DNA of 64,000 nucleotides from Macrocystis pyrifera (Eukaryota; Sar; Phaeophyceae; Laminariales; Laminariaceae), in the NCBI GenBank assembly GCA_031763025.1, contig JASSKH010000016.1, forward strand, positions 6,143,054 to 6,207,053. Direction: 5' to 3'. The notes under the pieces were generated by a model, which saw only the letters and a program-made list of their open reading frames with translations, made no database searches and had not been told where the DNA came from. Below are positions 24,501-36,789 of this stretch, one piece after another (positions within the stretch are counted from its first letter, which is position 1; every line of letters starts with the position of its first letter). Position numbers and translations under genes: made by a program.

Positions 24501-27500
24501 GTGCCAGTGCCAACGCACCACACGTGAAGCACTCCTAATAGCCTCGGATATTTTCCCGCAGCTTGGTGTTTGTGTTCCCCCGCTGTCGTGATTTACCTTC
24601 ACCCTACCCTAGTCTGCCTTACTCACCTTAGCCGACCCTACCCTATCGTACCCTACCCCATCCCATATTACCCGACCCTACCCCCACCTGCCCTACCCCA
24701 CCCGTGCACACGTCCTTCCACCGGCAGGCATCGGAGACCTCGGAGCGCAATGGCTATGCAAGGGCATCTCAGCCTTGTGCCGCAACGAGAACCGATCTGC
24801 GGACCCCGGGGCAGGGGGGTCAGGCGGCAAGGGCGGCCATCGCAGCGGTTCCGGCCCTTCCAGCGGCATCCGAGACCTCCGCCTTCGCGGAAACAATATC
24901 ACCCACTCCGGGGCGAAGGACCTGGCCAAGCTCCTCTCGGAGGACCGGTGCGCCCGGCAGCTGCGCGAGCTGGACCTCTCCATGAACACCATCACCGCCG
25001 ACGGGTTCCGACCCCTGGCCCTTTCGCTCCGGGGTTGCCGAGAGCTTGTACGTATCGATGTTGGGGGCTGCCGCCTGGGACCCGGCGGGGTTGAGGCCGC
25101 TGCGGAGCTCATTGCGGCCGCGGGGCCCAAGCTGACCACGGTTATCCTGACTCCTAAGGCTGAGTTTGCCGACAGGGTGCTGGGAGACCGCGGGGGGCTT
25201 GCCGTCGCGCTCCGGCAGTCGCTCCAGCGGCTGGCGGACTCGTTGCGGTTCGCCGGCACGGTTGTTGAGGTTAGTCTCGGAGCGTTCCTCCGCGGGGACC
25301 CTTCCGCGGCTGCGAGCATCGAGGAGACGTTGCGCGAGAACAGGGAGCGGGCGGGGGTTGGGGCGGGAGGGGAGCGTGGAGGCGGTGGCAATGGGGGGGG
25401 AGGGGAGGGGGGAAGGCGGGGGGACGCTGGAGCTGGGGTGGCGTCGACACCGCTGTCGTCGCGAACGACTGAAAAAACGCGGAGTGGTGCCCCCAAGAGG
25501 GGCACCCCCTCTTCCAGTTCTCGGACGAGAGGCGATACGGCGGGCGCTACGCCGATCGCGTCGTCCTCGGGCGGCAGCAGGCGAACACCTCCAACCCACC
25601 GCGCGGGTTCCGCCGCCGCGGCGGGCAGCACGCCGGCGCGTTCGACCCCCAGTGGATCGAAGGATTCCACCAGGCACGGGGTTAGGGGAACAGGGATCGA
25701 GCGGCCTAAGGCGGGCGTTGAGCGGCCGAAGTCCGGGACCGTAGAGCGGACGCGGCGGGGCGGGAGCGCGCGGGCGACGCCGCCGCCGGGGCCGGCCTCC
25801 GCGCACCGCACCTCAAGCAAGTCGTCCCTGAAAGAAGATGGGGGCAGGGGGGGGGTGACGCCCGGGCGCTCTTCAGCCGCCTCGTCTGCGCATAAGAGAG
25901 GAGCGGGAGCGACGTCCTCGTTGACGACAGCGGCAACGCTTGCCGCCCGGGACAAGGCCGCGGCGGAGGAAGAGGCGGCAGCGGCGGCAGCGGCGGCGGC
26001 AGCATCGGCCAATGTGGCGCCCACCCCTCGCAGACGCATGCACCAGGGGGAAGAGCTTGATTCTATCGACGGATTTTCGCCCACGGTTACCGCGCGCGTC
26101 CCACCCCCCCCGCCAGCCTCTTCCCACGGCTCCTCCTCGTCTTCGCGGCGACCGCTGCCCCTGTCCGCAGTGGCGGGGGTCAGCCGGACGCACGCTAGTC
26201 GAAACGCTGCGCCTTCCCCAGGAGGGCCGCTCGCGGACGGATACCCTGCGGGAGGGGGCGGACACACGGCCGGTCCGGGGGCGGGGACGGCGGCCACAGG
26301 GTCCGGGGCTGAGGGCGGGCGTCACTTGGAATCGATCGCCGATGTGGTTTCGAAGGTAATGGGGGACACCGAAGCCATGGTGGCGCAGGAGTCACCGCTG
26401 TGCGTGGCTCCGTCGACGTGGCAGTGGCAGGCTGACGCGGCTGCTGCCTCGGCCGAAGCGAGGGGGAGGGGGGGGGAGGGGGGGAATTGTACCCTCAGGT
26501 GATTGCTGACGAGGCTGCGGGTGTGAGGCCGCCGAGTCCGCGTGCGGCGCTTGCTGCGTCGCAGTCGTTGCACCCGTCGGACAAGCCGCGTCCCGCGACT
26601 TCGGGGGCAGTAGCAGGAGCAGCGGATGGGGAGCGAAGTGGTAGACGTCCGCTCGTGCGGAAAAGCTCGTCGAGCAGTGTTACGTCTTCACGGGAGGATA
26701 AAGGTGAGTCATGACCATATCTCAAAAGTTTCCAGGGTGTTCCGGTACCTGGTGTATCGTATGATCTTGATGTACCAGGTATAGGCTGCTATATGTTTTA
26801 TCCTAGGACCAGCCTGGCTTAGCTTGTATCATCTCATATTTTCTCTGTTACTGTATCAGATAGTCTTGTCTATTTTGTATTTTGTTGACGGCGCCAAAAC
26901 AAAGAAGGACCCGTTTCGAGTTGCCTGAGGCATCCGCCTCCGTCGTTGTGCTACGACAGTATGCCCGACGTTGTGCGGTAGCGCGAGAAAAAACGCGGCC
27001 ATACCTACGCCGACGCTAGCGAGCTACGACCACTGTCGCCTGAGTTCAAGAACGATTTCGCAGTGTGTGCGGGAAAGATTGATCCAATGTTAAGGAAGTT
27101 TGGATGAGACAACTCTTTCACCTGACCAGTGGTCAACTACGGAGACAGTGCAACGGAACAATGAAGCATGGGCCGGACCACAGGCCGGCGCACGAGGCCT
27201 CATCCAATCAAATGCTTACATTATCTCTTTTGGGACCCCTAGATATTTAACGACCAAAACAATGTTTGGTACTGTTGGTGCTATGTTATCAACCATTTAT
27301 GAGCAGCGTGAGCACTCAGCAGTCCGGGCAGGGTCATGTTGCGCCCGCGCCGTGCGACTCACTGCGCGCTGTAATCGACACTTTCTATCGGGATTTTCCC
27401 CTCTCAAGTCCCAACGGGGTTATAAACGATCCACCGTGTGTGGGTGTTCTTCGCAATGAAGCGTTACTTCTACCCCTCGGCATCCAGCACCAATCAGCGT

Positions 27501-30500
27501 CCGTGCCGACAGGACGACAGGCTACTGTTTGTATACCTTAATTTAGCTTTTACCAAAGAAACGGTTTACGTTTTCTTGTACCTGAACTGTTCATAGGTTG
27601 GCTCAAACCTTGCGGGGTTGGGTCGCGCAAGGGTGATCCGACTCGACCCGTGAGATTTTTTAAATGCTATGACCCGACCCATGAGCTTTCAAAAACTTCC
27701 TGACCCGACCCGCGGGACGGGCCATGTCCCATGAAGCACCCTGTTTTATATTTTTCGGCAACGCACGCACGTTGATGACAGTTATAAATATCCTGGCGTG
27801 CAAGTTCTTAGCGATAGTTTATACTGAAGTATAAGGTATTGTCCTACATTACCTTGTCTTGCGTATCAGTAAGATAACTCATCTTTTATATATGTGGGGT
27901 TTCGATTTCTGCATGTGTGCAAACGGTTGCAGGGGGAGCGGGAATTGGCCGATGGTATGGCGTCTCTTGCGCTCGCGGACGAGCGTAGACCACGCTCTGG
28001 CTCTCACGAAACAGCGCTGGAAGTCAGGTACGTACATATAATACGTGGATTGGGGGTGGGGGAGGGAGGCCTACTCATTTGTTGCTTGCCTTAGTATTTT
28101 GACCTTTGACCACGCAACCCATTCGATGTGGGGGGGGAGGGGATAAACGTTCCTGTGTTTGGTTGGGTGTCGGATTGTTTGGTTGAAGACGTACGTAACG
28201 AGACGACTTGTCTCGTTTAGTTGGTTGACAGCTGCACGGCTCATCGGTGGATAGAATATTTCAGGGATTGGCTCAGTACTTAGTTGATCGGTTGATATCA
28301 ATCGATTCTCAAAGGGTAGATTGCTTGCATTTGGGTGATTGATTGATTGATTGAATGACGGATCGATGGACCACGTGCCGCCGGCCGCTTCCTCCAATTT
28401 CATAAGTTGTGGGTTGGTTTTTTTTTGGTATTGTCGGTTACGTTTCCCTACAGACCGTTCCGCAGACTGTCCCCGTGAACAGCATCCTCGTCGGTATTAC
28501 TTTTCCGTTGCCCTAGTCGATCATCGCTGCGCCAGGCATGGCCACCACAGGTACTATATAATTCTACTACGACTGCTGCACGTATTACTGCGTGATACCG
28601 CGTCCCCGGTGGCTTGGTAGGTGGTCCGCGTGCCTATCAAGATCAATTTCGTGGGTTCGTGTCTCACCGAGTGCATGCTCGTAGGGACTTTTTCTTGTAT
28701 AAAAATTGATTGGCGGAAAGCGCGATAGTGTGAGTTATTATTCGCTACATTCGATGAAAATCGACCATCAGTGGGAACGCTAAACCCTACGCGCGACAAA
28801 AAATAAAGACACGTACCATGGGGGGAGAAGGGACGACACCTGTGACCACGGCTTGTCCAGAAGATCGCTGAGGGTGAAACCTCCTACGAGTTAGGCTGGA
28901 GAGTAAAAGTGATGTTTTAAAAAAAAAAACAGCACAGCACAGTATATACTACTGATGCCCTCTCTTGGTGTAGCTGAGACTGTAGAGTTTTTTGCGTAAA
29001 TATCAATAGCTGCACGTGGGTTGAGGAATAGAGCTTCGTATCATATAGCTGTAGCTGCGGTGTTGCGTGGAGGTGGTTGAACCTAGGTGTGGCTGCGTGG
29101 CTGAGAGCGTCGCCACGGTTCGATATTCTGGTATGGTATTGCACGGTACGGTATGGTGTAATATGGTGTCGTATGATCTGGTATGGTATGCTGTGGTTTC
29201 TACGGTATGGTATGGTATGGTATGGTATACGGCACTGTTGTATTATTGATTTAATATGGTACAGTATGGTACGGTATACGGCATTAAACGAGTACGGTGG
29301 TGTTATACGGTGCTGTGTTGCGGTACACAAGTACGTTGCAGCCCAACGAAAAGTATATAGTCTGGTGGGAGTCGGACACCCCCCCCCCCTGCTCAAATAT
29401 TTTCGAGGGGCCCGCTGGCGATTGTGACTGACTACTTAGCAAAGGCGTCCACACCCATGCCTACCTGCGTCGTTTATACCCGTTCCTTTTTCCCCTCTAT
29501 TCATTTCGCTATTTCGGTCGGCCTCTGCCTCGCACGCTGGGGCAGCAGCGGCGGCAGCAGCGGCCAGCAGATGGTGACGATTGCGGAGGCGGGAAGGATT
29601 CTAGGCCCTCTGGTCGCCCAGGAGGTGGAAAAAGAAACCAAGAAGATTGAGATCAGGATGCAGGTACGATGCGATACGCAACGCAACGAGGCAGGCAAGG
29701 TGTGCGGCTATGAGGGGCGTTGGGGTCGGGTTGTTTTGGTGGGTTGGTGGGAACGGAGGGGCGGTTGCAAGGGTACCTTCGGTAGGATGTGTACCCTGAG
29801 GTATATTACCCGGTGACAAACCTGGTTATTTGCGAATATTCGGGTACCGGGTACCCTCGGAATATATTACTAACCCCGATACCCTCCAGAAGATATACCC
29901 GGGTACCTCCCAGAGAATATACCCAGCCCCGCCCCCCCATCGTATATACCCAGGTCTCCCCTAGATTGTATACCCGGGTACCCCCTAGAGCACATACTCG
30001 GGTACCCTCAAAGTGTATAGCCGGGTTCCCCCCAGAGTATATATGCCGAGCACCAAGCACTTTGAACGATTGTATACGTTTTACCTGTGGAAGGCGTGGA
30101 TGGTGGCGTACTGCTGCAGTTTGTGTGTCCTGCGAAAGTTTTGTGTATATCACCAAAAGCTAATACATCCCTCGCGGGTGAATTTCCCAGCTGATTGTTT
30201 AGTCGAAAGGAGGGAGTGCAAACGTCGAGCGATGCGTTCTTATGGAAAAGGTCTGGCCGACATGTTTTTGTTGTGTGTGCGCGGCGTGCCCCCTCTATCT
30301 TGCGTCATGAACTACGAACGACCCACAGTTTCGACAAATGTTGGATGAATAGTTGGTGCACACAATCTCTTGACTACTACTTAATTCCGAAATCTTCCTA
30401 TATAAGCGGTCGAGGTTACGGTCGCGATTGGGCTTCAGAGTCACAGCGCACTACTGTGGTTAAGATGGTTGCCGCGATGGGGGTACGAGTATATAGCAAC

Positions 30501-33419
30501 ATTTTTTTCTGAGCCTCGTCTCTTGATGACCTCCACACTAGTATACTATCATGCCACTCAAAACTGACTTGGAGAAACTGTGTAGTCTAAGTAAAACCCG
30601 ACGAACAGTAGTCCCATGGCCTTAAGGTGCTACGTGACGAAAAATATTTCTTGTGCGACACAAATGGGATGATATGTTTTTCACCGGTGAGGGACGTAGG
30701 TCTTCAATTGCGGCGCTCCGTCGGTCAGGTTTATTTTCGTCGGTCGAAAAGTCCTATCGCAGCACGCGCGTCAACTCCTTTAGAAGTGCAGTCCCGTTTC
30801 GGCGATAAACCACTCAAATTCTAAGTAGTTTGTCCTCAACACGGGACTGCAGTGCTAAAAGGGTTGATTGAGCACCTTGTCAAGGCTGGGCGAAGCAAGT
30901 CGTGCACTTACACGGCTCTCGTGTTCTGTAAACAGGTCCTATTTTTCTTTCGCGGCGCTTGTTTGGCTTTCAACCCGTTCACGCGTGTCGGACAAATACC
31001 AGATCAACCCAGATCACGATCTATCTATCCACAGCAGATCATCCAGCAGCTGTCCAAAAAAAGATCCCGTTCTGATATGTTGTACCTGGTACAGGATCTG
31101 TATACGTACAGATGTAGTGCAGGTTCAACCCCGAAACAACCGGCACGTCCTGTTGATAGATCATGCAGGTTATACGAATCCCGCCCGGCCACATGAGCTG
31201 CAGTAGTTAGACCACACAGATCAGGAATCTGTCCCTGGACTAATCTAGATTATCGTGAGACGGGAAATCGAGCACCTGTGCCAGGCCCGTGAACCCTCCA
31301 CTACTGCACCCGCTTCCTTGGGGCAAATTATGGGGCAAGATTACTTGGAACGAATTTGTTTTCTGGGGAAAATTACTTGGAACGAGATGTTCAGGGAAAG
31401 TAAACTTGGATTGTAGATCTTTTTGGGGAAAAGTGCTTGGAATGTGAGTCGAGTCGGTTGTTCAACGGTGTATCTCTTGCTGGGGAACATAGTAAATAGG
31501 ACCTACGGTACACACAAAAACCTACGTATTTTCCTATTTTTACTAACAATATTTTGTCCTATTTACTATGGCCCCCCGTAATAGAGGTTCACAGAAAAGG
31601 GTGCTGGGTGGTGAGGGTGTGGGGTTGGGTTACCTGCTCTCACTGCCTGTTTTTAGTTAATAGGTGGTGTTGGTCCTCTGGCCTAGTGAAAGGGGCCCAA
31701 CAGTGTGGCTGGCTGCAGCTGCCCGCGATTGTGGTATATCGGTACTAACCTGGTACCAAATCTGTCCGAATTTTAAGAACCGTGGTCTATGCCCGAGCGG
31801 TCCTTACTTTTTCGGACAGGGTTCGTGTACGGTGGGAGAAGTAGGCATCAGCATCGATTTGGGCTTGGAGTGTGGCAGAGGCTTCGGTGTGTTTGAAGTT
31901 TGTTTTTGTGCTTTGGGTGCGCGTTTGGGTTTAGTGTTGCAACAACGGTCCTTTACGTCTTTCCGGACAGAGTGATCTTTAGTTTTTGCGCTCCTTTCGA
32001 CCGCCCCGATCCCCCCCCCCCCCCCCGTTGGGTTGGCGTCGGTTGGCAACGACACTGTAAAACATGCCGCTCACTACGTGAGCTAGACATCCAGGGTACC
32101 GTTTGTATTTTTTTTTTTTTTTTTTGGCGGTCGCCCACAGCTGGTTGTCAAGTGAGATCATTTGTGCGAAGTAAAGAACCTCTACTCTGCAGAAGGGAAT
32201 TGATCGTATCACGTAGTGTTCAAGGTAAGGCACCCAAGAGGCAGTTACATAGTACTCCCATTGCTGTCTCTGGAAGTGGCTACACACCGGAAAGTAAACT
32301 CACTCATTAAGGCTGTCATATATATGCAAGTCCGCCTCACAAGCGGTTCTTGGTAGGATGCAGCTCACCCTTCATGCGACTGGCCCAAGACCTCACTGCG
32401 CTTCGCGCGCCTGGTGCAAGCAATGTCTGCTTGGTCGGTGAAAACTCGACGTACTCCGTCCCGGCATTGTAGGGAGGCGAGGGTCGATGGCCATGCATGC
32501 GACTACGGTCATGCATGATATCAAGTACACCCCCCCCCTCCCCCCGCCGCCGCGCCTCACCCCTCCTCGCCTCCCTAAGAAAGCTCCCGCAACGCCCACC
32601 CCCCCTCTCACGCCGTCTTGCTCTCGCTGTTTTCATCTGCACCGCCGTGCACCAAAATCGCCAACTTTTCACACGCACACGGCAGAACGAGATGAACGCG
32701 GCTTTGCGCAGCGTGAGGTCAGAAATGGAGGCCATCGACAGGGAGGGGCTGATGGCGCGCGTTGCGATGGAAAAGCGCTTGAAGTCGGGCGTCAAGCGGC
32801 TCCTCGACCGAATCGACCACCTCGAACGACGCTTCGCCAGGGTGGAGAGGGAGGACCGGAAGCGGCTGGCCCTTGAGGCCGCGCCTGTGGCCGCCATCGG
32901 TGGGAGCGGTAGCGGTGGTGGGGTTAACGGAGGCGGTAGCAATGCGGGTCTTCTCCCGTACTCCTCCCTCGCCTCGGCTGGAGCAACTGTACCTGAAGAA
33001 GGAAGGGGGAGAGGGAGGGGGGGGGAAGGGGGAGCGGGGGTAGGAGTGTCGGGAGGGAGGACCAAGTACGTGACTGGGGGGGGTGACGGGTATGGGGCGG
33101 CGGGTCCGGAGTCTCGCCCGCTGGCTGTCCGGGAGAGGTGGGGCGGCGAAGGGCGGAGGGATCTGTCCGCCCTGGTGGGGTTGGGGGTGGGGCTGTCGGC
33201 GGTCTGTCGTCGGCAACGGCGTCAGATGAGGAGTTCGAGGAGTCCGGGGATGAGGCGGAGGCGGACATTGTGAGGATGCTGGAGGAAAAGATGGCGGCGC
33301 TTGAGGGGAAGCTGCTGGGGCACGAGGAGCGTCAGCGGGCGGACCCTCACGCGGATGTGCACGGCGGCAGCGGCGGGGGTGATGAAGCGTTCGGGCAAGG
33401 GTCGGCAGTGTGGGCCTGA
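21560..33419 (+). CDS. LRR (ribonuclease-inhibitor type) protein with low-complexity linker and C-terminal coiled coil
   Basis: Exons: 21560-21737 (ATG at 21560), 22870-23097, 23779-23937, 24728-26703, 27933-28027, 29546-29663, 32686-33419. The first three joints are all phase 1. They keep LRR_RI repeats in register: LRHLGLSGNSIGDAGVAAIG, LTSLDLSATGI, LHTVQASGNYLGDRGLAAL, LSLDVSGNGIGDLGAQWL, IRDLRLRGNNITHSGAKDL, LRELDLSMNTITADGF. Residues from about 350 on form a Ser/Gly/Ala/Arg-rich linker. Exons 6 and 7 join in phase 0 to a charged helical region (EVEKETKKIEIRMQ, then NEMNAALRSVRSEMEAIDRE) and a last acidic coil (SDEEFEESGDEAEADIVRML). The total is about 1,150 residues. LRR plus coiled coil recalls centrosomal proteins such as LRRC45 and CEP78, but I see no diagnostic match. 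Frame breaks occur near 26470 and 33080. The joint 26703/27933 is out of phase, so a small exon is probably missing. Confidence 0.85.
23113..23140 (+). repeat. G tract 16 bases after an exon donor
   Basis: About 22 consecutive G begin shortly after the GTGTGT donor of the exon ending at 23097. G runs next to splice sites recur in this window. Confidence 0.85.
24728..26703 (+). other. Large exon of the LRR gene with a G-run frame break
   Basis: The frame from the LRRs stays open until TGA at 26500-26502. The next frame, open across the same G-rich stretch (26462-26484), continues with a coding-like Ser/Ala/Pro-rich sequence to the consensus donor AAAG|GTGAGT at 26703/26704. One additional G in the run restores a single open frame. 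Confidence 0.7.
27594..27745. mobile_element. Degraded hAT-like relative (GACCCGACCCG repeats), intronic
   Basis: Repeats GGGTTGGGTCGCG, ACTCGACCCGTGAG, GACCCGACCCATGAGC, GACCCGACCCGCGGG and a terminal GCACCCTG resemble the 2236-2427 element. The left end is not clear. It lies in an intron of the LRR gene. Confidence 0.4.
28060..28126 (+). repeat. Family P repeat in an LRR-gene intron
   Basis: The G-rich GGGGGTGGGGGAGGGAGG is followed by CTACTCATTTGTTGCTTGCC, then CTTAGTATTTTGACC and CATTCGATGTGGG. It starts about 45 bases after the exon ending at 28027. Confidence 0.8.
28600..28929 (+). mobile_element. tRNA-derived SINE, copy B
   Basis: Same order as copy A: CGTCCCCGGTGGCTTGGTAG head, GGTTCGTGTCTCACC B-box region (two changes), body with the ACACCTGTGACCACGGC landmark, GTAAAAGTGATG and an A10 tail. 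It is in the 28027-29546 intron of the LRR gene, sense orientation. Confidence 0.92.
29125..29290 (+). repeat. Degenerate (GGTAT)n pentanucleotide array
   Basis: TATGGTATGG-type repeats interleaved with CGGTA, in an LRR-gene intron. A shorter relative lies at 35735-35825. Confidence 0.85.
29815..30050 (+). repeat. Minisatellite with GGGTACC core, unit about 26-31 bp
   Basis: Seven or eight imperfect copies of CCCGGGTACCC-CYAGAG-TATATA. The core is palindromic, so both strands look alike. It lies in the 29663-32686 intron of the LRR gene. Confidence 0.85.
30772..30868. mobile_element. MITE family M3, short copy
   Basis: About 97 bp with long inverted ends: CAACTCCTTTAGAAGTGCAG on the left and CTGCAGTGCTAAAAGGGTTG on the right. 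It shares CTCAAATTCTAA and TAGTTTGTCC with the copy at 37.64 kb. Confidence 0.75.
31479..31583. mobile_element. TA-flanked MITE, family M1, copy 4
   Basis: The right end CCTATTTACTATGGCCCCCCGTAATA is well kept; the left end GGGGAACATAGTAAATAGG is worn. The interior has AAAAACCTACGTATTTTCC and ATTTTTACTAACAATATTTTG. It lies in the last intron of the LRR gene. Just upstream, 31320-31450 holds degenerate tandem copies of GGGGAAAATTACTTGGAACG. Confidence 0.85.
32340..32528 (-). repeat. Family P repeat (subfamily 1) in the last LRR-gene intron
   Basis: On the minus strand, a G-rich tract, TGTACTTGATATCATGCATG, CCGTAGTCGCATGCATGG and CAATGCCGGGACGG occur in order. The extended tail is shared with 3403-3640 and 4448-4700. 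The C tract beside it lies upstream of the 32686 acceptor. Confidence 0.75.
32686..33419 (+). other. Last exon of the LRR gene: coiled coil with a G-run frame break
   Basis: The exon begins AAC GAG ATG after CACGGCAG. A helical, charged segment (about 70 residues) is followed by a Gly-rich linker. The acidic SDEEFEESGDEAEADI segment and the stop at 33417 are in another frame. The switch must occur before about 33190; the best candidate is the G8 run at 33077-33084, where one extra G would restore the frame. Confidence 0.7.
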
Positions 33420-34573
33420 GTGTATGGATACGAGCGAGCGGTTGTTTCGAGCGCTGGTGCTTTTCTTGGTTTTTGACCGGTACTTTTCTTGGTGTGGTGT
33501 GGTTTTGTTTTTTTTTTCTTTTTGTTGTCCCTGTTCGTTTGTTCGTTTGTTTGTTTGTTTTCCTTTTTTAGTTTTTGCTTTCCTATATTAGGAGTGCAGA
33601 GTACTCATCGTATGGCCTTGTTTTGCTTTCATGTTTTGTTTTCTTCTTTTTGGTGTCGTTTTTTTTCTGCTTAGGGCCATGCTTTTGATGGGGCGGATAG
33701 ATGGATTGATTGGTTGGTGAGTTGGTTGAGAGCGGAGGTGAGGGGCGTACAGGCCGTTCTGCTGGAATGCGAGCGGTAGTCACGGTCATTTGGCTGATTG
33801 ATTGAGCAACTGATGATTCCTCTGCTTTTTCAGATGGCGTTTCTTGTTCCGCTTCCCCCCCTCTCCGACTCGAAAGTGACGGGAGCTGGGAGGCCAAAAT
33901 GTCGGTTGACAGCGCTCTTGCCCCTTGACGCGTCAACGACAGCCGTCAAGTAAATAACCACACTAATACTAGTACACTTTGTCCAGAGACACCTTGACCG
34001 GTCAAAGCTAGACCGTCATCCGATATAATTTGCTGCGAGGAGGACGTGGCGGCGAGGTTTCAAGTAGGGGGGCGTCTGGGGTACGGCTTGTAATTCGACT
34101 ATTAATAAGGCGTTTTGCGGACTCGCCCCCCGGTGATGTCTACGAGTAGAAGTTTGCAGGGCTGTTGATTGGTCGGTTGACAGCCAGCGCCCAATCAAAC
34201 AGCAGCAGCAGTACATGCCGCTACGTTTTTTTTTTTTTTTCGCGTGTTTTGCCGTTTGGCCCGCGATGCTGAAAACGTCGGCACAAAAAATGGAAATTAT
34301 TGTTGAACTGGAGAGGGAATAGTGGCAATTCCCTCTAATATCTTATTTTTTTCGGTGGAAGCCCGAGTTTTTGGGGGGGGTTTCTCACCAACGTTTCAGC
34401 CGCTGCTAGCTTTCCGTGTGGGTGTGGAGTAGGCGTTTTCCGCCGTTTTTTTTTCTCCGCCCAGCCCAGCTGGGCCTTTGTCTGCTTGCTCGCCTGCTTG
34501 CTTAGCTTGCTTGTTTTGCTTGTGTTGCGTGCTTGTTTTGCTTGCTTGCCTTACTTTTTTTTTTTGCTAAACG

Positions 34574-35231
34574 GGGGGGGGGGGGGGGGGGGGGGTGAGG
34601 GCGGCGTCAATCAAGTTGCACCCGTAAACGCGGAGGCGTGTCTTGGTTATCGTAACTCCTTGATAATCATAGTCAAGAGTAGGATTGGTAAAATATACTA
34701 TCAATACGTTGCTTGCTGTATATCGCTCGCGTTGGCGTTCAAGGGGCGGGGAGGGGAGAGGGAGGGAGGGAATTATCCTAAAATTCGAGACCGAGGTTTG
34801 ACCGCTCTTGACGGACCCACACCCTTTACTACAACCAATCTAACAAGGCCGACAGAGGTCTTGACGCGCCCAAAAAGACTGGTCTCCTAGCGTAATTGGT
34901 GGCGGGGGGGGGGGGGGGGGGGGGGGGGAGGGAAAACATACTGGCTGGCTTGCTGCTGCCCCAACAATAGATGTGTCTGCCGTATCTGTGCCATGGTGGG
35001 GTAGATATGCCTTGTTGTGACACGCGGGAGGATGTGGGGTGGGGGGGGGGGGGGGGGGGGGGGGGGGTCTCTACGTACGTATGGCGTATATGCGTACAGT
35101 ATGATCGGTTTTGTATGCGCTCACTCTTTTTTGCTAGTTGGTCCCTCATATATGCGTGTTTAGTGGGGGGGGGGTTCAGCTTCGTGTAGCAGTAGCATCA
35201 GGGGTTGGGGAGGGGGGGGGGGGGGGGGGGG
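34574..35231 (+). repeat. Cluster of four poly-G tracts
   Basis: G runs of about 20-27 nt sit at 34574, 34903, 35040 and 35211 within 660 bp of otherwise ordinary intergenic DNA. I see no gene between 33.42 and 39.7 kb. Confidence 0.85.
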
Positions 35232-36446
35232 GAGGGTACTGCAGTAATGGCGTCGCTGTTTGAGCGCTCCTGCAAACAGTACGTACGTAAATTAATTGCA
35301 TACATGGTCTAGAAAAGAAGTAAATTAGCTTGGGGGGGGTTATGATTCGTACCGGGGTAAGAATTGAAACAATGAGGGCAAACACGCGAGCGAGTTATTG
35401 TTACGATGCCGAACCGGGACGTCTGGGTGTTGGCTTCTTTTTTTTCACGGCCGTTTCGCTTTCTCTCTTTCTTTATTCCAAAAATGTTCAGAGAAATTTC
35501 CACAAAATTTCCACGAAATTTCCTGTTTCGGTTGTTCCGCCACAAGTGTTGATGATTGATAGCAGCTCCTACGTCCTTTGTTTTGAAGCTTACTTGTCTG
35601 GTTCTTCCACAACAGCAGTATTAATAGTAGTAGATAACAGCAGAGCAAGGAATTGTCGCTTTTGATTGGCTTGCCTCGGTGCCAGTAGCCGTAGGTGTAC
35701 CCGATCGGTTTCATCGGTGAGACGGTAGCTGCGCGGTATGGTATGGTATCGTATGGTATACCTGGTATATGGAGGTATGGTATGATACTTGGTGCGGTAC
35801 GATACAGGTATGGTACGGTTTGCTGGCAGTGGTTACCACCTACTGCTGTTAAGGTACCATACTCGTATGCACCACGTTGTGCTTTGTGAAGGAGGACCGA
35901 CCCCGACGGAGCCCCCCCCTATATAGCCTGATAGTACCGACGCCTGTGCATGAAAAATCACATTAGATTATTTGTGCGGGGAGGGATTATTTGTGCGGGG
36001 AGGGGTGTGTGTACCGTAAGTTACGTAGGGCAACGCGAGCTTTTCTGGTTAGTATTTTCGTGGTTGATGAGTGATTATGAGGTGAAATTGATGATTGGTT
36101 TAGTAGATTTGCATGATTTGCTTCAACGGGGGCGGGTTTTGGGGATCGACCGGCGAAGAGAAACGAGGGGCTAAAAAATGACTTAAAGCAAGTGATGAAA
36201 CACGAATGGACGCGTCTTCAAAAGACAAAAGGGCACACGAAATGGCTTTTGAGAAAGCGAGGACAATCGAAGGAAGCTCCGTGCCATAAGCTTCCACAGC
36301 CGATACAAGTTTTTACCAATGTATACCGAATATTTTACGCCGTCGTCTGTCCAGCAGCCCCACTAGAAGGTTTGAGGAAGCTTCCGGAAAGTTCGAAATC
36401 TGCGTTCATATTATACCAGGTATACTGTATGCGTAAAATATATTAC

Positions 36447-36555
36447 TATGACAGGGGACCGTAGTAGATAGGACCAAATGTTGCTGGTAAAAATAGGCAA
36501 GTATATAGGTTTTTGTGTTTACCGTAGGTCCTATTTACTATGGTACCCCGTAATA
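36447..36555. mobile_element. TA-flanked MITE, family M1, copy 5
   Basis: 109 bp. The inverted ends GGGGACCGTAGTAGATAGG and CCTATTTACTATGGTACCCC are imperfect, with TA on both sides. The interior keeps GGTAAAAATAGGCAAGTATA. Confidence 0.85.
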
Positions 36556-36789
36556 GTACTATGTTGATTTTGGCAGCATCACCCCAATTGGCATGAGTCC
36601 GGGGCCGCATTTCCCGAACAGGTGTTCCCGTTTTTTTTTGCGTGTTTGCAGTTTTTGTTCGCTTTTTTTCCCCCGTTTTATCTGCGTGCTGCGTCATGTT
36701 GTTACTTGAAGTATACTTGTAGTAAAAGTACCCACGATGCATGAGCTCGTTCCTCGCTGTGTGGCCTTAAATGTATCTGGATAATCTAC

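Noticed and set aside
24693..26297. 534-codon minus-strand open frame
   Set aside because: It is antisense to the LRR exon, whose phase-matched splicing and LRR periodicity show the plus strand is coding. The minus frame is a GC-rich shadow.
28453..28560. Possible extra LRR-gene exon after TCCCTACAG
   Set aside because: None of the tested frames joins both neighbours in phase without a stop, whereas 28027 to 29546 joins directly.
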